From: Heterodera schachtii
Lineage: Eukaryota; Nematoda; Chromadorea; Rhabditida; Heteroderidae
Assembly: GCA_023374025.1 (NCBI GenBank)
Contig: SIJG01000084.1
Span: 365,159 to 429,158 of the forward strand
Direction: 5' to 3'
Length of the DNA: 64,000 bases
The notes under the pieces were generated by a model. It searched no databases. It worked only from the letters and a program-made list of their open reading frames with translations, and was not told the origin of the DNA. The position numbers and the translations under genes were made by a program. Positions 11,541 through 23,304 of this stretch are shown here, piece by piece; within the stretch, counting starts at the first letter, position 1, and each line of letters opens with the position of its first letter.

Positions 11541-11563
11541 CTATACTTTTTGTAGTTAGACAC
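11458..11563. repeat. 27-bp tandem repeat inside MATH gene exon 4
   Basis: Three and a half copies of a unit built on TTTTTGTAGACAAAATACTA. The 27-bp length preserves the reading frame. The third copy has a one-base gain that creates the TAA at 11538-11540. Confidence 0.85.
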
Positions 11564-12679
11564 CGAATTTGAAGTGCCTATGCCTCAGCGAATAGAAATT
11601 TTTGAAACTTTATATCTTTTGCATATTGTAGTGAATTTTGTGATCTTCCACATAAACATGAAATTTCCCCATGAAAAATTTTACTAACATATATATTTTT
11701 AAGATGAAAATGAAAATGTCAGTATAATTTAGTTATCAATTGATTTGTATCTTATGCATTTAATGTTTTACTCAAAACAGCCTTTTTTAGATCTGTTTAT
11801 ATCTTTAATTCATCATTTATTATAATAATATTACATAGAATGTTAAAATATAAATATTAATAATGAAGTAAATTATTGAATAAAATATGTGAAATGAATG
11901 AATGAAATTTCTTGAAATATATAAAATATTGAAATGATTAAATTATCGGATAATGTACCGTAAAAATATGTAATCCGAATAAATGAAATTTATTACAATT
12001 TATTCAAATAAATATTAAATTTTTAAAAATTATCGGGTAATAAGATAATATAATTCAAAATATCATCCAATGAATCACTTGATGATTTGAGAATGAATAA
12101 AAATTTAATTTCTCGGCATTTGGACTTGGTCTCGACTTCTCTCAAAAATGATGGCCATAACTAGAAAAAACTTCGCAGCCCAGAACCAAAGATATTTTCT
12201 TGGCTCTTTTAGCATTACAATAATTTTTTACATTGTACCAGGAACAAAAGTGACAACGACCCATAGACAAAGGACCAACAGTGACAAAAGACTCACAGAC
12301 AAAACCAACAGTGACAAAGACACGGAAAAAGTAAATTTTGCTAAAAAAAAATACTAACAAACGAAATTTAATCTGTTTTTAGTTGGTCGTGCACGACAAT
12401 TTATTAACCAGTACCCTCGGTTTCGGTTTTTGGGCCAAAAAAGCCGGTTTTCGGTTTCTGTTTGGTTAAACGACCTTGCACTACCCTAGTTTTTAGCATG
12501 GTTTGAATTGGTAGGTCTATCTGAAAAAGTCGAAAAGTCCAAAAAAGTAGTCTCGGCTCTCAATAATTTTTTTTTACCCAAAGTAAAATCCTTTTACTAC
12601 ATCGTCATAAAAAATCAACAAATCATGATAAAAATCAGAAAAAAATCCTAAGCCTTTTCCTATCCCATTTCCAATCAGT
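11541..12679. other. AT-rich intergenic sequence
   Basis: I see no gene. The stretch holds a degenerate AAAGGACCAACAGTGAC-type repeat at 12256-12330, related to the one at 4478-4566, and otherwise simple AT-rich sequence. Confidence 0.5.
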
Positions 12680-13651
12680 TCACTCATCCATCATCCCATG
12701 TTTCTTCACTTTAAGCTTTGCCTCCTCACATGGGTCCGGCACACGCTTCAACTCGTCGGAATTCGGAATTTTTTGAGCATTGATCAGAATTATGTGATCC
12801 CAATACATTTGGCCAAATCTTTCCTCCCAAATATGGCAGTTTCCTTTCCCTTTTGTTATGGCTATTGTAAAATCCAATAGAGTCTTTGCTTCTGTTTTCA
12901 TAAACCATAAACTGTTCAAAATTGGCAATCCGTCAATATATTTTTTCTTATATTCTTTTGCAAAAGCACAAATTCTTGACACATCTATGCCAATAAATTT
13001 TAATTGTGAAAAACTTTTTCATAAATTAAATAATTTTTTAAATAAAATTTTCAATTACTTACCAAAGCAAAATTCTTTAACAAATTCCCACAGTTTTAAA
13101 TAACTGTCGGAAAACTCTTTGAATAAAGAAATATTATTTTTGTTTTTTTCAACAGACTTTTTATCCTTTAAATAATGCTTTATTTTGTCAGTCATAGCAA
13201 TATTCAAAGCCTTTAACTGTTTCTTAATTGATTCTTTGATCATATTATGATTATTTGTTGCGACAAATGCGCCTTTAAAAATTTATATTAAAAAAATGTA
13301 TCATTGATGAACATGGATTAGTAGTTTTGTTTTTGACATATTTTTAATTAGTATTTTTGGGTTTATTTAATTACCGAAAAATTAATTTTGAAATGCGCTA
13401 GATTTTCCATTATTTTATTTTCAATTTCGAATATGAGCCCCCCCACCCAATTTAAGATAGCATGTTATTGAAATATTGAAACTTACTCGACACAATGTCA
13501 AAACGTTCTGTGTAATTTAAACCATTTAACGCAAAATTTGGTGTCATAAATGCATCAAATTTTTCTACACTTTTTGCTGTTGGAATTTGCAATTCATTCT
13601 TTAATTCATAGAGTTGTTCATTGGTCAGATTTTGAAAACAAAAGGCAACAA
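12680..13651 (-). CDS. Unknown cyst-nematode family protein, 3' half (paralogue Z)
   Basis: Three exons on the minus strand (13651-13487, 13272-13063, 12984-12680) splice in phase 1 at both introns and end at a normal stop. The first exon encodes NLTNEQLYELKNELQIP and then EKFDAFMTPNFALNGL. The second is rich in Lys and Asn and reads as helix. The last encodes an Ala/Lys-rich segment and a WEERFGQMYWDHIILINAQK stretch. The first exon is nearly identical to the last surviving exon of the gene at 18961-19856, so the two are paralogues. Upstream of about 13651 the homology stops at a G/C-rich junction next to a SPRY relic. The 5' exons, which carry the leader in the paralogue, are missing here. 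I do not recognise the family. Confidence 0.65.
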
Positions 13652-13698
13652 CCTGTCCCGTCCCCGGGGACGGGGGCGGGGCTCGAACCCTACTTTAA

Positions 13699-13856
13699 AT
13701 ACCTCCGATTTATTCCTTTTTCCGTCTTATTCATATTTTGATGATCATTCGTTGTATCCATGCGTTTCATTCGATGACCCCGGTGATTTAATTGAGGCAA
13801 ATTTTGGGCCAACCTTCAAATTCCACGCTACCAAAAAGCAGTGGCTTTTAATTTAA
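13699..13856 (+). pseudogene. Solitary SPRY C-terminal exon relic
   Basis: A lone copy of the last SPRY exon, containing SLYPCVSFDDPGDLIEANFGP and a stop, closely matches exon 4 of SPRY gene 1. No other SPRY exons lie nearby and no splice acceptor precedes it. It shows that SPRY genes were rearranged or retrotransposed into this gene-Z locus. Confidence 0.85.
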
Positions 13857-14019
13857 TCGAAAAACCTAATTTCGAGGGCGTGGCCAGGTAGAGGGGGGCT
13901 GAGGGGGCAATGCAACCCTTCCCCCCCGCGAAAGTTAATGGCAGTTTTTTTTGTTGAAAATTTTTATTTGATGGTATTTTGGTTTTTTATTAACGAAATA
14001 GCACACACACTAATTAGTC

Positions 14020-15065
14020 AAATTTGCTAAAAGAATCAAATTTTATTTGAAATGATAATTTTTTGATTAAAACATTCGACGACATGTAAAATTTTTCTTT
14101 AAAAACAGTTGTACATTGCTGGGAATTCACAAAATGATATTTATCATAAATATCATTACAAAATGAATGACAACCATTTTTGCCATTTAGCAATGCACAC
14201 ACAATCAGCCGTTTGTCAATCGATCATTTTAGTTTTGATTTGTTTTTAAAAAAACTTTGCATATTTTTAATATGTAACCACTAAATAGCGGCTTTCAGAC
14301 TGCTGGAAATGGTGGATTTAAAAAAAATACTTGAACCAACTATTTTTTCTTTTTTTCCACTACAACAATCTTTTTTCTAACAGCTTTTTAATCGCGTTTC
14401 CATCACCCAATTTCAACTCAATGGCAAAATCTCCTCTTCCGATTTGACAAGAAGTTTACCATTCCTCTGACATCACTTCACTCCTTACTCATTTCTCCGT
14501 TCGGACTGAGTCGGCCAATTGAAGCAGATTTCAATCGGCATTCTTCGTAATTTCGGGAATGTCAGATTCTGAGTAAGAGATCAAATGCCCCCCCCCCCCC
14601 AATTGGACGCCCGTGAAAAACCTGTTTTAAGCCAGTCCGGGGTTAGATCACTGATTTAAAGATTAATCAATTATCTGCAAAAAATAATATTTCGTTCCCA
14701 CTTATAAATAATTCAACAAATGCAAGTTTATCTCAAATCCCAGTTCAAAATGACAACAAATTTGTCTAATATCACTGCTTGTCAATCGATCGTTTTTGCT
14801 AAACCGTTCATCCGTCCAATCTCATCCTTTCTCCACCCATTGGTCCAATCTCATCCACCGGTTCATCAATTTGGCACATTTGCCGTGCCGTTGTTGCGCT
14901 GATTTACTTGGACTTCGTCCGTCCCTGTCCCCGCAGTGTTTCCTTCGTTTTGCCCATCCGCTGATGGCACATCAATGATCACTTCGTTTAGGCTGGACAC
15001 AGAGATTTTTGCTTCTTGATTTCGAGCATTATGCAAGTAATTTTTTTAATAAAAAGTTTAAAATT
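14020..15065. repeat. Segmental duplication, copy 1
   Basis: This stretch aligns along most of its length with 18165-18950, and its right end (14880-15065) aligns with 17870-18065. A minus-strand frame near 14889-15035 encodes KISVSSLNEVIIDVPSADG, with few changes from the copy at 17870-18050, so a conserved exon is likely. Another minus frame at 14014-14202 (CALLNGKNGC...) is also partly shared. The order of blocks differs from the second copy, consistent with an unequal exchange. Confidence 0.7.
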
Positions 15066-15174
15066 AATAGGCAATTAAATTTTCTCAGAATCCATTTTGA
15101 ATTATAAAATATATTGAAAAATCGGGAAAATAAAAATACAAAATAATAATTCCTTATCTTTGCTTTTTAATAAT

Positions 15175-15982
15175 TTAAATTCTTTTACTTGCTCGACAGC
15201 AGATTGGGCATGTGTTATGGTTTTTCAACCTATAGAATAAAAATATTTTTTTACAAAAACAAACAAAAAACGCAAAAAAAAACCATTCGGAAATGCATTC
15301 GTTGTGGAAAATGTGCTAAATTTATGACATAATTAAATAAATTTAAATATATAATTTTTTGAAACTTTTTACTTTGCACGGCTCTAAAATGGCCAGCAGT
15401 TTGACCGGCGTCTCTTTTTCAATTTCACCGAGACAAATTGTGCACTCGAGTTCTGCCCACACTCCATTTCTGCTCACTTGGAACTCATGAATTGTAACTT
15501 AAATAATTATACCGTAAGTATTTTCGGAAATAGCACCGTCCCTGTTTACTACTGTACTTCCCTTTTTCGGAGGGTAATGAAAAACAGCACATCCTGCTAA
15601 TGGATGGTAAGAAAAAAGATGCTTTAGCAAATATATTTCCAATACCCTACAAAATCAGTAGCAAATCGCCGCTCAAATTTAATATACCGTATTTTGTTTA
15701 ATTAAATTACTATATTCCCATCTTTTGGTTTGTACAGTACGAATTGTTGGGTTTTGATTTCTTACATTTATCCCCTCCCTCCTTCCATAAAATTCATTTT
15801 TTACATTGCATTCCCTGCGGATGCGGCGGCGTTGAAGCCACAACATTTGCGCGTGGTTGGCTTGGGAGAAAATTTGCACAAGAACACTGACGACGAAAGA
15901 TGATCAAAATCCCAACAACGAATAGCACACGAACAAACCGATCATATTGATCAGTATTGCGGTCGGATTTTGTTGGCTCCAT
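15175..15982 (-). CDS. Membrane-anchored RING-H2 protein (putative E3 ubiquitin ligase)
   Basis: Four exons on the minus strand (15982-15805, 15497-15373, 15315-15284, 15229-15175) splice in phases 1, 0, 2 and give 129 residues. Residues around 24-36 (VRVLFVVGILIIF) form one short hydrophobic segment that could span a membrane. A complete RING-H2 finger follows: CTIC, 14 residues, then C-K-H-I-F-H-N-E-C, then WLKNHNTCPIC. All eight zinc ligands (C3-H2-C3) are present. RING-H2 fingers recruit E2 enzymes, so an E3 ubiquitin ligase at a membrane is the likely role. The finger is split over three exons and reconstructs exactly. The linkage of the first exon to the RING exons rests on phase agreement across a 307-bp intron and is less certain, as is the start codon. 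Confidence 0.75.
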
Positions 15983-16282
15983 CCGTTTGCGACGCCTCCG
16001 ACGACGGCGACCAATTGCATCTTCCAAAATGATTTATGTATTTGTAATGAAGAAATAATGTGGCAAATATGGACTTTCTTACTTTTTAGATGGATGCCCA
16101 CTTTTGGAAGCCCAAAAAAAACGTATTAAAGGCCCCAAAAAGACCCGGATTGGAAATAGTTTTCAAAATTTAAAAGATTTAAAAAAAAATTCTAATTTAT
16201 GTCATAAATCGTCACAGTTTTCACTTTCATATAACGGTTTACCTTTTCTCAAATTAATTTTAAATGCTATCACTTTTAAATT

Positions 16283-17493
16283 TCAGACCATAAAAAAAAA
16301 CAAAAATTTAGGGTGAGGGATAAATTCATCAATCCATTTAAGTAAATTACCATCATCGTCTTTGTCATTTTGTCCATTAGCAGAAAATGCATTTGCGTCC
16401 CATTCAATTTCCAATGACTGCGCGACAAATTGAAGAAAACGCCGTTCTTTTTGCTTCCTCTTTTCTTCTTTTCCTTTTCGGCCATGCCTTTCTCTTTCTT
16501 TTTGACCATTTTCTCCATTTGCTTTTTTGCCACATTTTCGGCAACTTTCTTTCATCGTTTTATCATCCAATCGTAACTCATCATAAATGTTAATGAGCTC
16601 AATTAACATTGTTTTTGGCTCTATTTCCTTTTTCCCTTGAGGACTTTCAAGTGGAATTTGGCCACTTCGCTTGGCCATGAAAAACACGGCATATGCCAAA
16701 CTCTATTTGATTTCATTCTTCCGCACAGATATTTCGTTGGTATCAGCTGAAAAATTTTGAAAATTCGGCATATGAATTTTTATTTTGTTTTTACTTTTTT
16801 TCATCGTCTCATTTGCCGAAATTACCACAGAAAATAATCCCTCCAACAATTGGCTCTGTGGCGGATCTTTTTGACAAATTTCACTCCACCAATTTTTGAA
16901 AAATTTGAATTCATCAGGCGAAAATTAAAAGAATTTCAAAACCAAATAAAAATTATGACAATATCGCTAGCAATTTTTGGGGGGAGATTAGTGAGAAATG
17001 TACAAAATCTATCAATTTTCATTACATTTTTCCCCGCGCGCCTTATGGCACAGATGGACTTAATTTCTAAGAAATTAACTGAAGACCGAAATTCGTCCTT
17101 TTGAACATAATATATTAAAAAAGCCTCATTAAAATTCATAAATTCCCCGTCTTCTTTCGGCACCGCCTGTCCCAAAAATTCGAAATTTTTGAAATTTACC
17201 TTTAAATTTTTATCGAAAATTGACTCCAGCAGACACTCTTTTTGGGTTAGCCCTTCAATAACCTTCTTAACTTGTTCATTGTTTTTGCTATTTTTGCCTA
17301 GAATTTTTTGTCCATATTTTTCGAGCAAAAAATATTCTCCCCCTCCGGCGATTTGGGCGGGCATTTTGCCAGAATATTTCGGCACTTTGTCAGAATGATT
17401 TTTCATTTTGTCAGAATGTTTCGGCACTTTTTGTCCATCGCATCCGATGGTTGGCCAAAGCATTGGCAAAAGCAGCAGGAAAATCAAATGCAT
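16283..17493 (-). CDS. Putative secreted protein of unknown family (gene X), possibly broken
   Basis: The ATG at 17493 opens a hydrophobic leader (LIFLLLLPMLW, Cys at residue 18) typical of a signal peptide. After it come two degenerate HSDKVPK-type repeats and a mixed-charge region with ECLLESIFDK. The first frame runs to 16936. A second coding block (about 16907-16798) encodes FFKNWWSEICQKDPPQSQLLEG. A GT-AG intron at 16797-16720 then joins it in phase 0 to a Lys/Glu-rich exon that ends at 16283 (SLAYAVFFMAKRSGQIP, then a charged coil, then LLKWIDEFIPHP). No AG acceptor lies between the first and second blocks, so this junction is unresolved and may mark a mutation. I do not recognise the family. 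Lengths and charge pattern resemble its neighbours at 12680 and 18961, which suggests a local cluster of related secreted proteins. Confidence 0.5.
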
Positions 17494-17869
17494 TTATCCA
17501 ATTCGAGCAGAATTTCTTTATTTGTCCTTAATTAGGAAGGAATTCAGTTTGGCAATGCCCTTATGAGTTATGAATAAAACAAAACCTAAAATATATTTTT
17601 TAACACATAAAAAAATTGTGTAATTATGAATAATTCAAATTATAAAATTATCCAATGAATGAAGTGATGAAGATGAAAAAACATAAAAAATGCATTTTTC
17701 TTTGTTCAATTTATCATTTAGTTAATAATTGATTTGCATTTTTATGCACATCAATATTTTACTTAATTCCTTATTTTTTATCTCTATTTAATTTTTTTAT
17801 TTAGCATTTATTAGAATAAAATTATGTAAAAATGTATAAAATAGAAATTTTAATAAAGGAAGTAATTTT

Positions 17870-18065
17870 TGCCGTGCCGTTGTTGTGCCGATTTGTTTCT
17901 ACTCCGTCCGTCTCTGTCCCCGCAGTGTTTCCTTCGTTTTGCCCATCCGCTGATGGCACATCAATGATCACTTCGTTTAGGCTGGGCACAGAGATTTTTG
18001 CTTGTTGATTTCGAGCATTATGCAAGTAATTTTTTTTAATAAAAAGTTCAAAATTAATAGGCAAT
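17870..18065 (-). pseudogene. Duplicated exon, KISVPSLNEVIIDVP-type
   Basis: A minus-strand exon-like block encodes KISVPSLNEVIIDVPSADG followed by a Gly/Thr/Glu-rich stretch. It matches 14880-15065 with mostly conservative changes. No complete gene can be built around it. Confidence 0.5.
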
Positions 18066-18164
18066 TAAATTTTGTCAGAAACTAAATTTTGAATTATATT
18101 TTTATGTATACCGAAAAAGTAAATTAATTAAAAAGCACCCTAGTCACATTATGCTAGAAGGATC

Positions 18165-18950
18165 AAATTTTATTTGAAATGACAATTTTTTAATTAAAAC
18201 ACTTCGACGAAGACATGTAAAATTGTTCTTTAAAAAAATTGTATATTGCCGGGAATTTCACAATTGCCTTACAGTATTTGACATGATATTGATCATAAAT
18301 ACCACAACCATTTTTGCCATTAAGCAATGCACAATCAGTGTTTGTCAAGTGAGCATTTTAATTTCGATTTATTTTTTCTAGCAACTTTTTATCGCGTTTC
18401 CCTCGCCCAATTTCAACTCCATGGCAAAATCTCCTCTTCTGATTTGATAGGAAGTTTACCATTCCTCTGACATCATTCAATTCTTATGCATTTCTCCAGC
18501 CGAGAACTGAATCGGCAGGGGACTCCCTTTGTCAATCGGCCTTGTTCGTAATTGTCGGGAATGTCAGATTCTGGGTACGAGATCAAATGCCTCCCCCCCC
18601 CCCCCCAACTTGGACGCCCGTGAAAATAAGCCGGTCCGGGTTAGATCACCGATTTAAAGGTTAATTGGTTATCTAAAAAAGATAATAATATTTCGTCCCC
18701 CCTTCTCAATGTTTCTACATTGCAGGTTTATCTCAAGTCCCAGTGAAAGTGACAACAAATTTTGTCATTTATCTATCGACATAATATCACTGCTTATCAA
18801 GCGATCATTTTTCTAAACCGTTCATCCCTCGTATCTATTCCATTTACCCATCAATTGGTCCAATCTCGTCCCCCCTACTTTGGCCCATTTGCGTGCCGTT
18901 GTTGTGACGATTTGTTTCAACTCCTTCCGTCCATGTACCCACAAGTGCAC
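18165..18950. repeat. Segmental duplication, copy 2
   Basis: A diverged direct copy of 14020-14900 (for example the CCCCCCCCCCCC tract at 18593 and flanking sequence match 14587). It ends at the exon shared by the two unknown genes, whereas copy 1 begins beyond that exon. Confidence 0.75.
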
Positions 18951-18960
18951 TGAAACTTAC

Positions 18961-19856
18961 TCGACACAATGTCAAAACGTTCTGTGTAATTTAAACCATT
19001 TAACGCAAAATTTGGTGTCATAAATGCATCAAATTTTTCAACATTTTTAGCTGATGGAATTTGCAATTCATTCTTTAATTCATTGAGTTGTTCGTAAGTC
19101 AGATTTTGAACCAAAAAAGCAACCATTTCCCATTGCTTTTGATTTTCTAATTCAACCTTAAGAATTTTTTTTTACCGAAAATGAAAATTAAATTTTACAT
19201 TTATTTTCAAGTGCTTTCCCGTGCCACATTTGAATAGGCCCAGATATGCCGGTTTGAGCACTTCCATTGCTGAACTCATTTGCATTTCGCCTTGCCCAAC
19301 AAGCAGGAATTTTGGCTTCATGCAATGGCATTCCAATGGATTTTCTAATCAATTTAAAAAATATTTAACCTATTTTTAAATTGTTTTATTAACCTTTTTC
19401 TTTGATTTTAATTATTTCTCGTGCCCCTGTTGAATTTGTGCCAACTTCAACTTCCTTCTCCTGTTTTTTTCCTTTTCTGTACCTCTTCCAACTTTTCAGA
19501 TATGCTTCAGCTGCTATTGATAACATTTTCCAATATTCACAAATTTCAACCAATTCTTTGTAAGATTTTTGGAATCCAATTTGTTCTGGCTTTTTAATCG
19601 TATTATTTTTGCAATTCATTGCCATTATAACTCGCCAAAAGAATTTTTTTTGGATTTTCATTGCTTTTTCCATGTCTTCCTCCTCCGTTGTGTCGTCTTC
19701 GATCACTTCAAATTGGGACTGCTGATCAATGTCTTCTTTTGAAAGTAACGGTTTTTTCAACCTTTCATATTTGTTGATCATTCCATTCGCAACATTGACA
19801 ATTGCCATCATGATTAACAGAAGAAGGGACAATTGGATGAAAGGGATTTGGCACAT
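18961..19856 (-). CDS. Putative secreted protein of unknown family, 5' half (paralogue Y)
   Basis: Three minus-strand exons (19856-19394, 19344-19199, 19156-18961) splice in phases 1 and 0. The ATG at 19856 opens a strong signal peptide (LSLLLLIMMAIVNVANG). An acidic stretch and Lys-rich helices with KSYKELVEICEYWK follow. The second exon encodes a Cys-containing segment (ECHCMKPKFLLVGQGEMQ). The third encodes NLTYEQLNELKNELQIP, shared with the gene at 12680-13651. The phase at the end of exon 3 fits the next exon of that paralogue, but here the sequence runs into the segmental duplication and a stop. This copy therefore lacks its 3' half, while the other lacks its 5' half. A secreted product is inferred from the leader; the function is unknown. 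Confidence 0.65.
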
Positions 19857-21662
19857 TTTATATAAAAAAATATATTTAATGCCTTTTAAATTATTATATA
19901 ATTTTTATTAAATGCCAATGTAAAGAAATTATAAAATGTATTAATTAGAATGAAATTGCCAAAATTTTTTAAGCAACACTTTATCATTTGGGTATATCCG
20001 TCCATCCATATGATAAAAAAAGAACAGTTTTTCTAGTTTTAGATTTGAAATGTAGAATTTCTTTTCTTTGAATTTTTTCGAAAATTTCCCGCTTTAAAGC
20101 GATTTTGAGGTTTCTTATCACTTTTTAATCCAATATTAAACGTTAGTAAGCCAAAATTATTTCTTATTTTCTATTTAGTGGAAATCGAAGTTAATTTTTA
20201 GTAAATTTTGGGCATAAATAATTTAAAAATTGGATAAATTAAATGGGTGCACCCCAAAATGTTGCCGGCAGAAACGTCGCCGGATATTCTTTTTAACCAT
20301 ATTTTGTTCGTTGTCAATCAAATTAAGTTTATTTTAATTTTTATTGTTATGGTTATGCAAAATCTCAAAAAATATCGCTGTTTTAAAAAATTTATGGCCT
20401 GAAGGAACGCAAAAAACTAGTTTTCCGAAAAATTTTTGTGCATTTTTGTACTCGAACAACAATTTTTCAGTTTTTGCAGGCTAATAAAGTTTTAAATTGC
20501 TTTCGAACAATATTAAACATGTTTACTTAGGTTTTGACAAAAAACAATGTTGTCCAAAAATTTAATTTCACTTGCGACGTTTTATCATGGTCCGAAATTA
20601 AATAAAGTGGAAATTAGTCAGAATTTTATAAAAATATTTATTTATCAATGTGGTTTTTTTTCACATTTTGCTGTGCCTTTTATTCCATTCTCTTCTACTT
20701 TCTATAATAATCAATTTTTCACTACATTTACCTATCCATTAAAATCTTTAATTATTTCTTAACATTATATATAATGATGACGGGGAAATTTCTTATTTTA
20801 TTGTGAATCTTAACTAATTAAATAAAATGGTATATTAATTGCGTAATAACTACGTCAATTTAAAAAAAAAAATCTTAACTATATAATAATAAATCGCAAA
20901 TTAAAATTGAATATTTATTGCCTAATGATAACGTCAATTTAAAAAAAAGAAGCCTTATGTAATAACAACTCTTCGATTTCCTCTTATTTTGGGTAGCTAA
21001 TCTCCTTTAAATCCCGGAGAATTCATAAAATAATAAAATAGTAAGAAGAAACATTTCCTTTCAAAAACATTTGAGGAATATTACCACGACGGCCAAGGGC
21101 CTAGGCAGAGGGGGGACTGAGGGGCTAAAGCCCCCCCCCCCCCCGAAACCCAAAGATAAAAATTTTCAGTAAATTCTTTCTAAATTATAAGAAATTTTCT
21201 TAATAAAATTGCATTAAAATACTCAAAAATTTTCCCGGCGGCGCCTGTCGGCACCGCCGGACCCCCATTTTACCATATTTTTGTAAAATGAAGACCAAAA
21301 TGACAAAAAATAATAATTTTTTGGCGAAAAACGGTGAAAAATTTTGTAAAATACACCCATAATTCGGGATTTCAAAAAACGAAAAATACACCCATAAATC
21401 TACACCCAACCAATCCCTGAAGAGTTATAGAAACGCAGAACTGAAATAGCCAAATATTTAATGGGACTGAACCATTGAACCTATAAAAAGGTATGAATAA
21501 TAGCAAAATATAATACGAATAAATCAGAGCAAAATATAATATCGATATGATTCCTTACGTCATTTAAATTATGAATCAGGAAAGAAATTTTGAACAAAAA
21601 AGAAATTGTCAAAAGTAATGAGCACCGAAAAAGATTTTGGGTAAAATAAAATAATTTAGGTG
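19857..21662. other. AT-rich intergenic sequence up to the gap
   Basis: I see no gene. At 21105-21265 there is a G/C homopolymer segment plus an inverted copy of the GC hairpin (CGGCGGCGCCTGTCGGCACC), probably the remnant of a transposon. Confidence 0.5.
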
Positions 21663-22419
21663 NNNNNNNNNNNNNNNNNNNNNNNNNNNNNNNNNNNNNN
21701 NNNNNNNNNNNNNNNNNNNNNNNNNNNNNNNNNNNNNNNNNNNNNNNNNNNNNNNNNNNNNNNNNNNNNNNNNNNNNNNNNNNNNNNNNNNNNNNNNNNN
21801 NNNNNNNNNNNNNNNNNNNNNNNNNNNNNNNNNNNNNNNNNNNNNNNNNNNNNNNNNNNNNNNNNNNNNNNNNNNNNNNNNNNNNNNNNNNNNNNNNNNN
21901 NNNNNNNNNNNNNNNNNNNNNNNNNNNNNNNNNNNNNNNNNNNNNNNNNNNNNNNNNNNNNNNNNNNNNNNNNNNNNNNNNNNNNNNNNNNNNNNNNNNN
22001 NNNNNNNNNNNNNNNNNNNNNNNNNNNNNNNNNNNNNNNNNNNNNNNNNNNNNNNNNNNNNNNNNNNNNNNNNNNNNNNNNNNNNNNNNNNNNNNNNNNN
22101 NNNNNNNNNNNNNNNNNNNNNNNNNNNNNNNNNNNNNNNNNNNNNNNNNNNNNNNNNNNNNNNNNNNNNNNNNNNNNNNNNNNNNNNNNNNNNNNNNNNN
22201 NNNNNNNNNNNNNNNNNNNNNNNNNNNNNNNNNNNNNNNNNNNNNNNNNNNNNNNNNNNNNNNNNNNNNNNNNNNNNNNNNNNNNNNNNNNNNNNNNNNN
22301 NNNNNNNNNNNNNNNNNNNNNNNNNNNNNNNNNNNNNNNNNNNNNNNNNNNNNNNNNNNNNNNNNNNNNNNNNNNNNNNNNNNNNNNNNNNNNNNNNNNN
22401 NNNNNNNNNNNNNNNNNNN
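21663..22419. other. Assembly gap (757 N)
   Basis: A run of unknown bases. It removes the 3' end of the transposase to its right. Any reading frame crossing it is meaningless. Confidence 1.
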
Positions 22420-23294
22420 CTGACATGGCTTTGTTCTTCATTTTCAAGTTCTTCCAAAAATTTTCCACGTGGTTGGTATGTGCACCGGTTATTGGGTCCA
22501 CAAAATTCTGGACATGGTTGACAGACTGGTGAACATAAGGGGGGACGACCGGGATTGCAGCAATTGCCCCCCCCCATATAAGCAGCCCATTGGTCTGAGT
22601 GTATGGTGGTGCCAGGAGCAACATATTGTTCAATGAGCGGGAGGAGGGTGTTTCGTGTACGATCCGGTACAAGCTGCACAACAGCGACATGGGCGTTCAC
22701 ATCGAACATTCCAAACACCCACTGCTCACGTACAACTCGCCCCCGGTGGTATTTCCTCGAGCAACAAGGCTCTCATCAATTTGGATAATATGACCAATAC
22801 CCCCAAAACTAAAAACTATGTCAATCTAATTAGGGAAGCTAACAACCATCTGCTAACATCTCTAAAAAAGAGTTCCAATCAATCAGTGTCTTCTCTTGCA
22901 ACCGCAAAATTTGAATTTGCGTAAGAATTGGGAGACCTTAATAAAATTGATGCTCTTTTTACATCAAGCTAAGTAAACTTAGTGCCCAACAATATCCCAA
23001 CATCAATCCCTTGCGCAGCGCAAAATGGGCATTCTCGAAAAAAGACCCTGCCCGAATCGAGACTTTCTGTCCTTTATGTGATGGACAACGCCATTGGCAC
23101 CCATCAGTTGCAAAAGTCGGATTCTTGACTTGCGTCATGCGTCTCCGACATCTATCGTCATTACCGTCTCCATCATTCTGTGCTATTTGGCGCCCACAGA
23201 TCGGAGGAATTTGGCGCAACAGACCCCGATTACGCATATACGCAATTGTATGCTCAGTGGTTGAAAATTGTCCACAAAAAGCGAAAATATCCAT
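22420..23294 (-). pseudogene. ISXO2/Merlin-type DDE transposase, frameshifted and truncated
   Basis: From an ATG at 23294, the minus strand encodes a zinc-ribbon-like N-terminus (PPICGRQI, then CQWRCPSHKGQKVSIRAGSF). After degenerate sequence come IQIDES, FGMFDVNAHVAVVQLVPDR, TIHSDQWAAYM, and HTNHVENFWKNLK. The D, D and E of the catalytic triad are recognisable, and the order matches ISXO2-like transposases of Merlin elements. At least two frameshifts are visible, one near 22745 and one in a nine-base G run (22567-22576). A stop at about 22959 and the assembly gap remove further sequence. A nonautonomous element (23305-23990) has inserted a few bases upstream of the ATG. The copy is inactive as it stands, although the poly-G shift could be an assembly error. 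Confidence 0.85.
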
Positions 23295-23304
23295 TGCAAA
23301 AAAG

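Noticed and set aside
21609..22718. Open frames of 290-369 codons spanning the N run
   Set aside because: The unknown bases create the length. Only the transposase part right of 22420 is supported.
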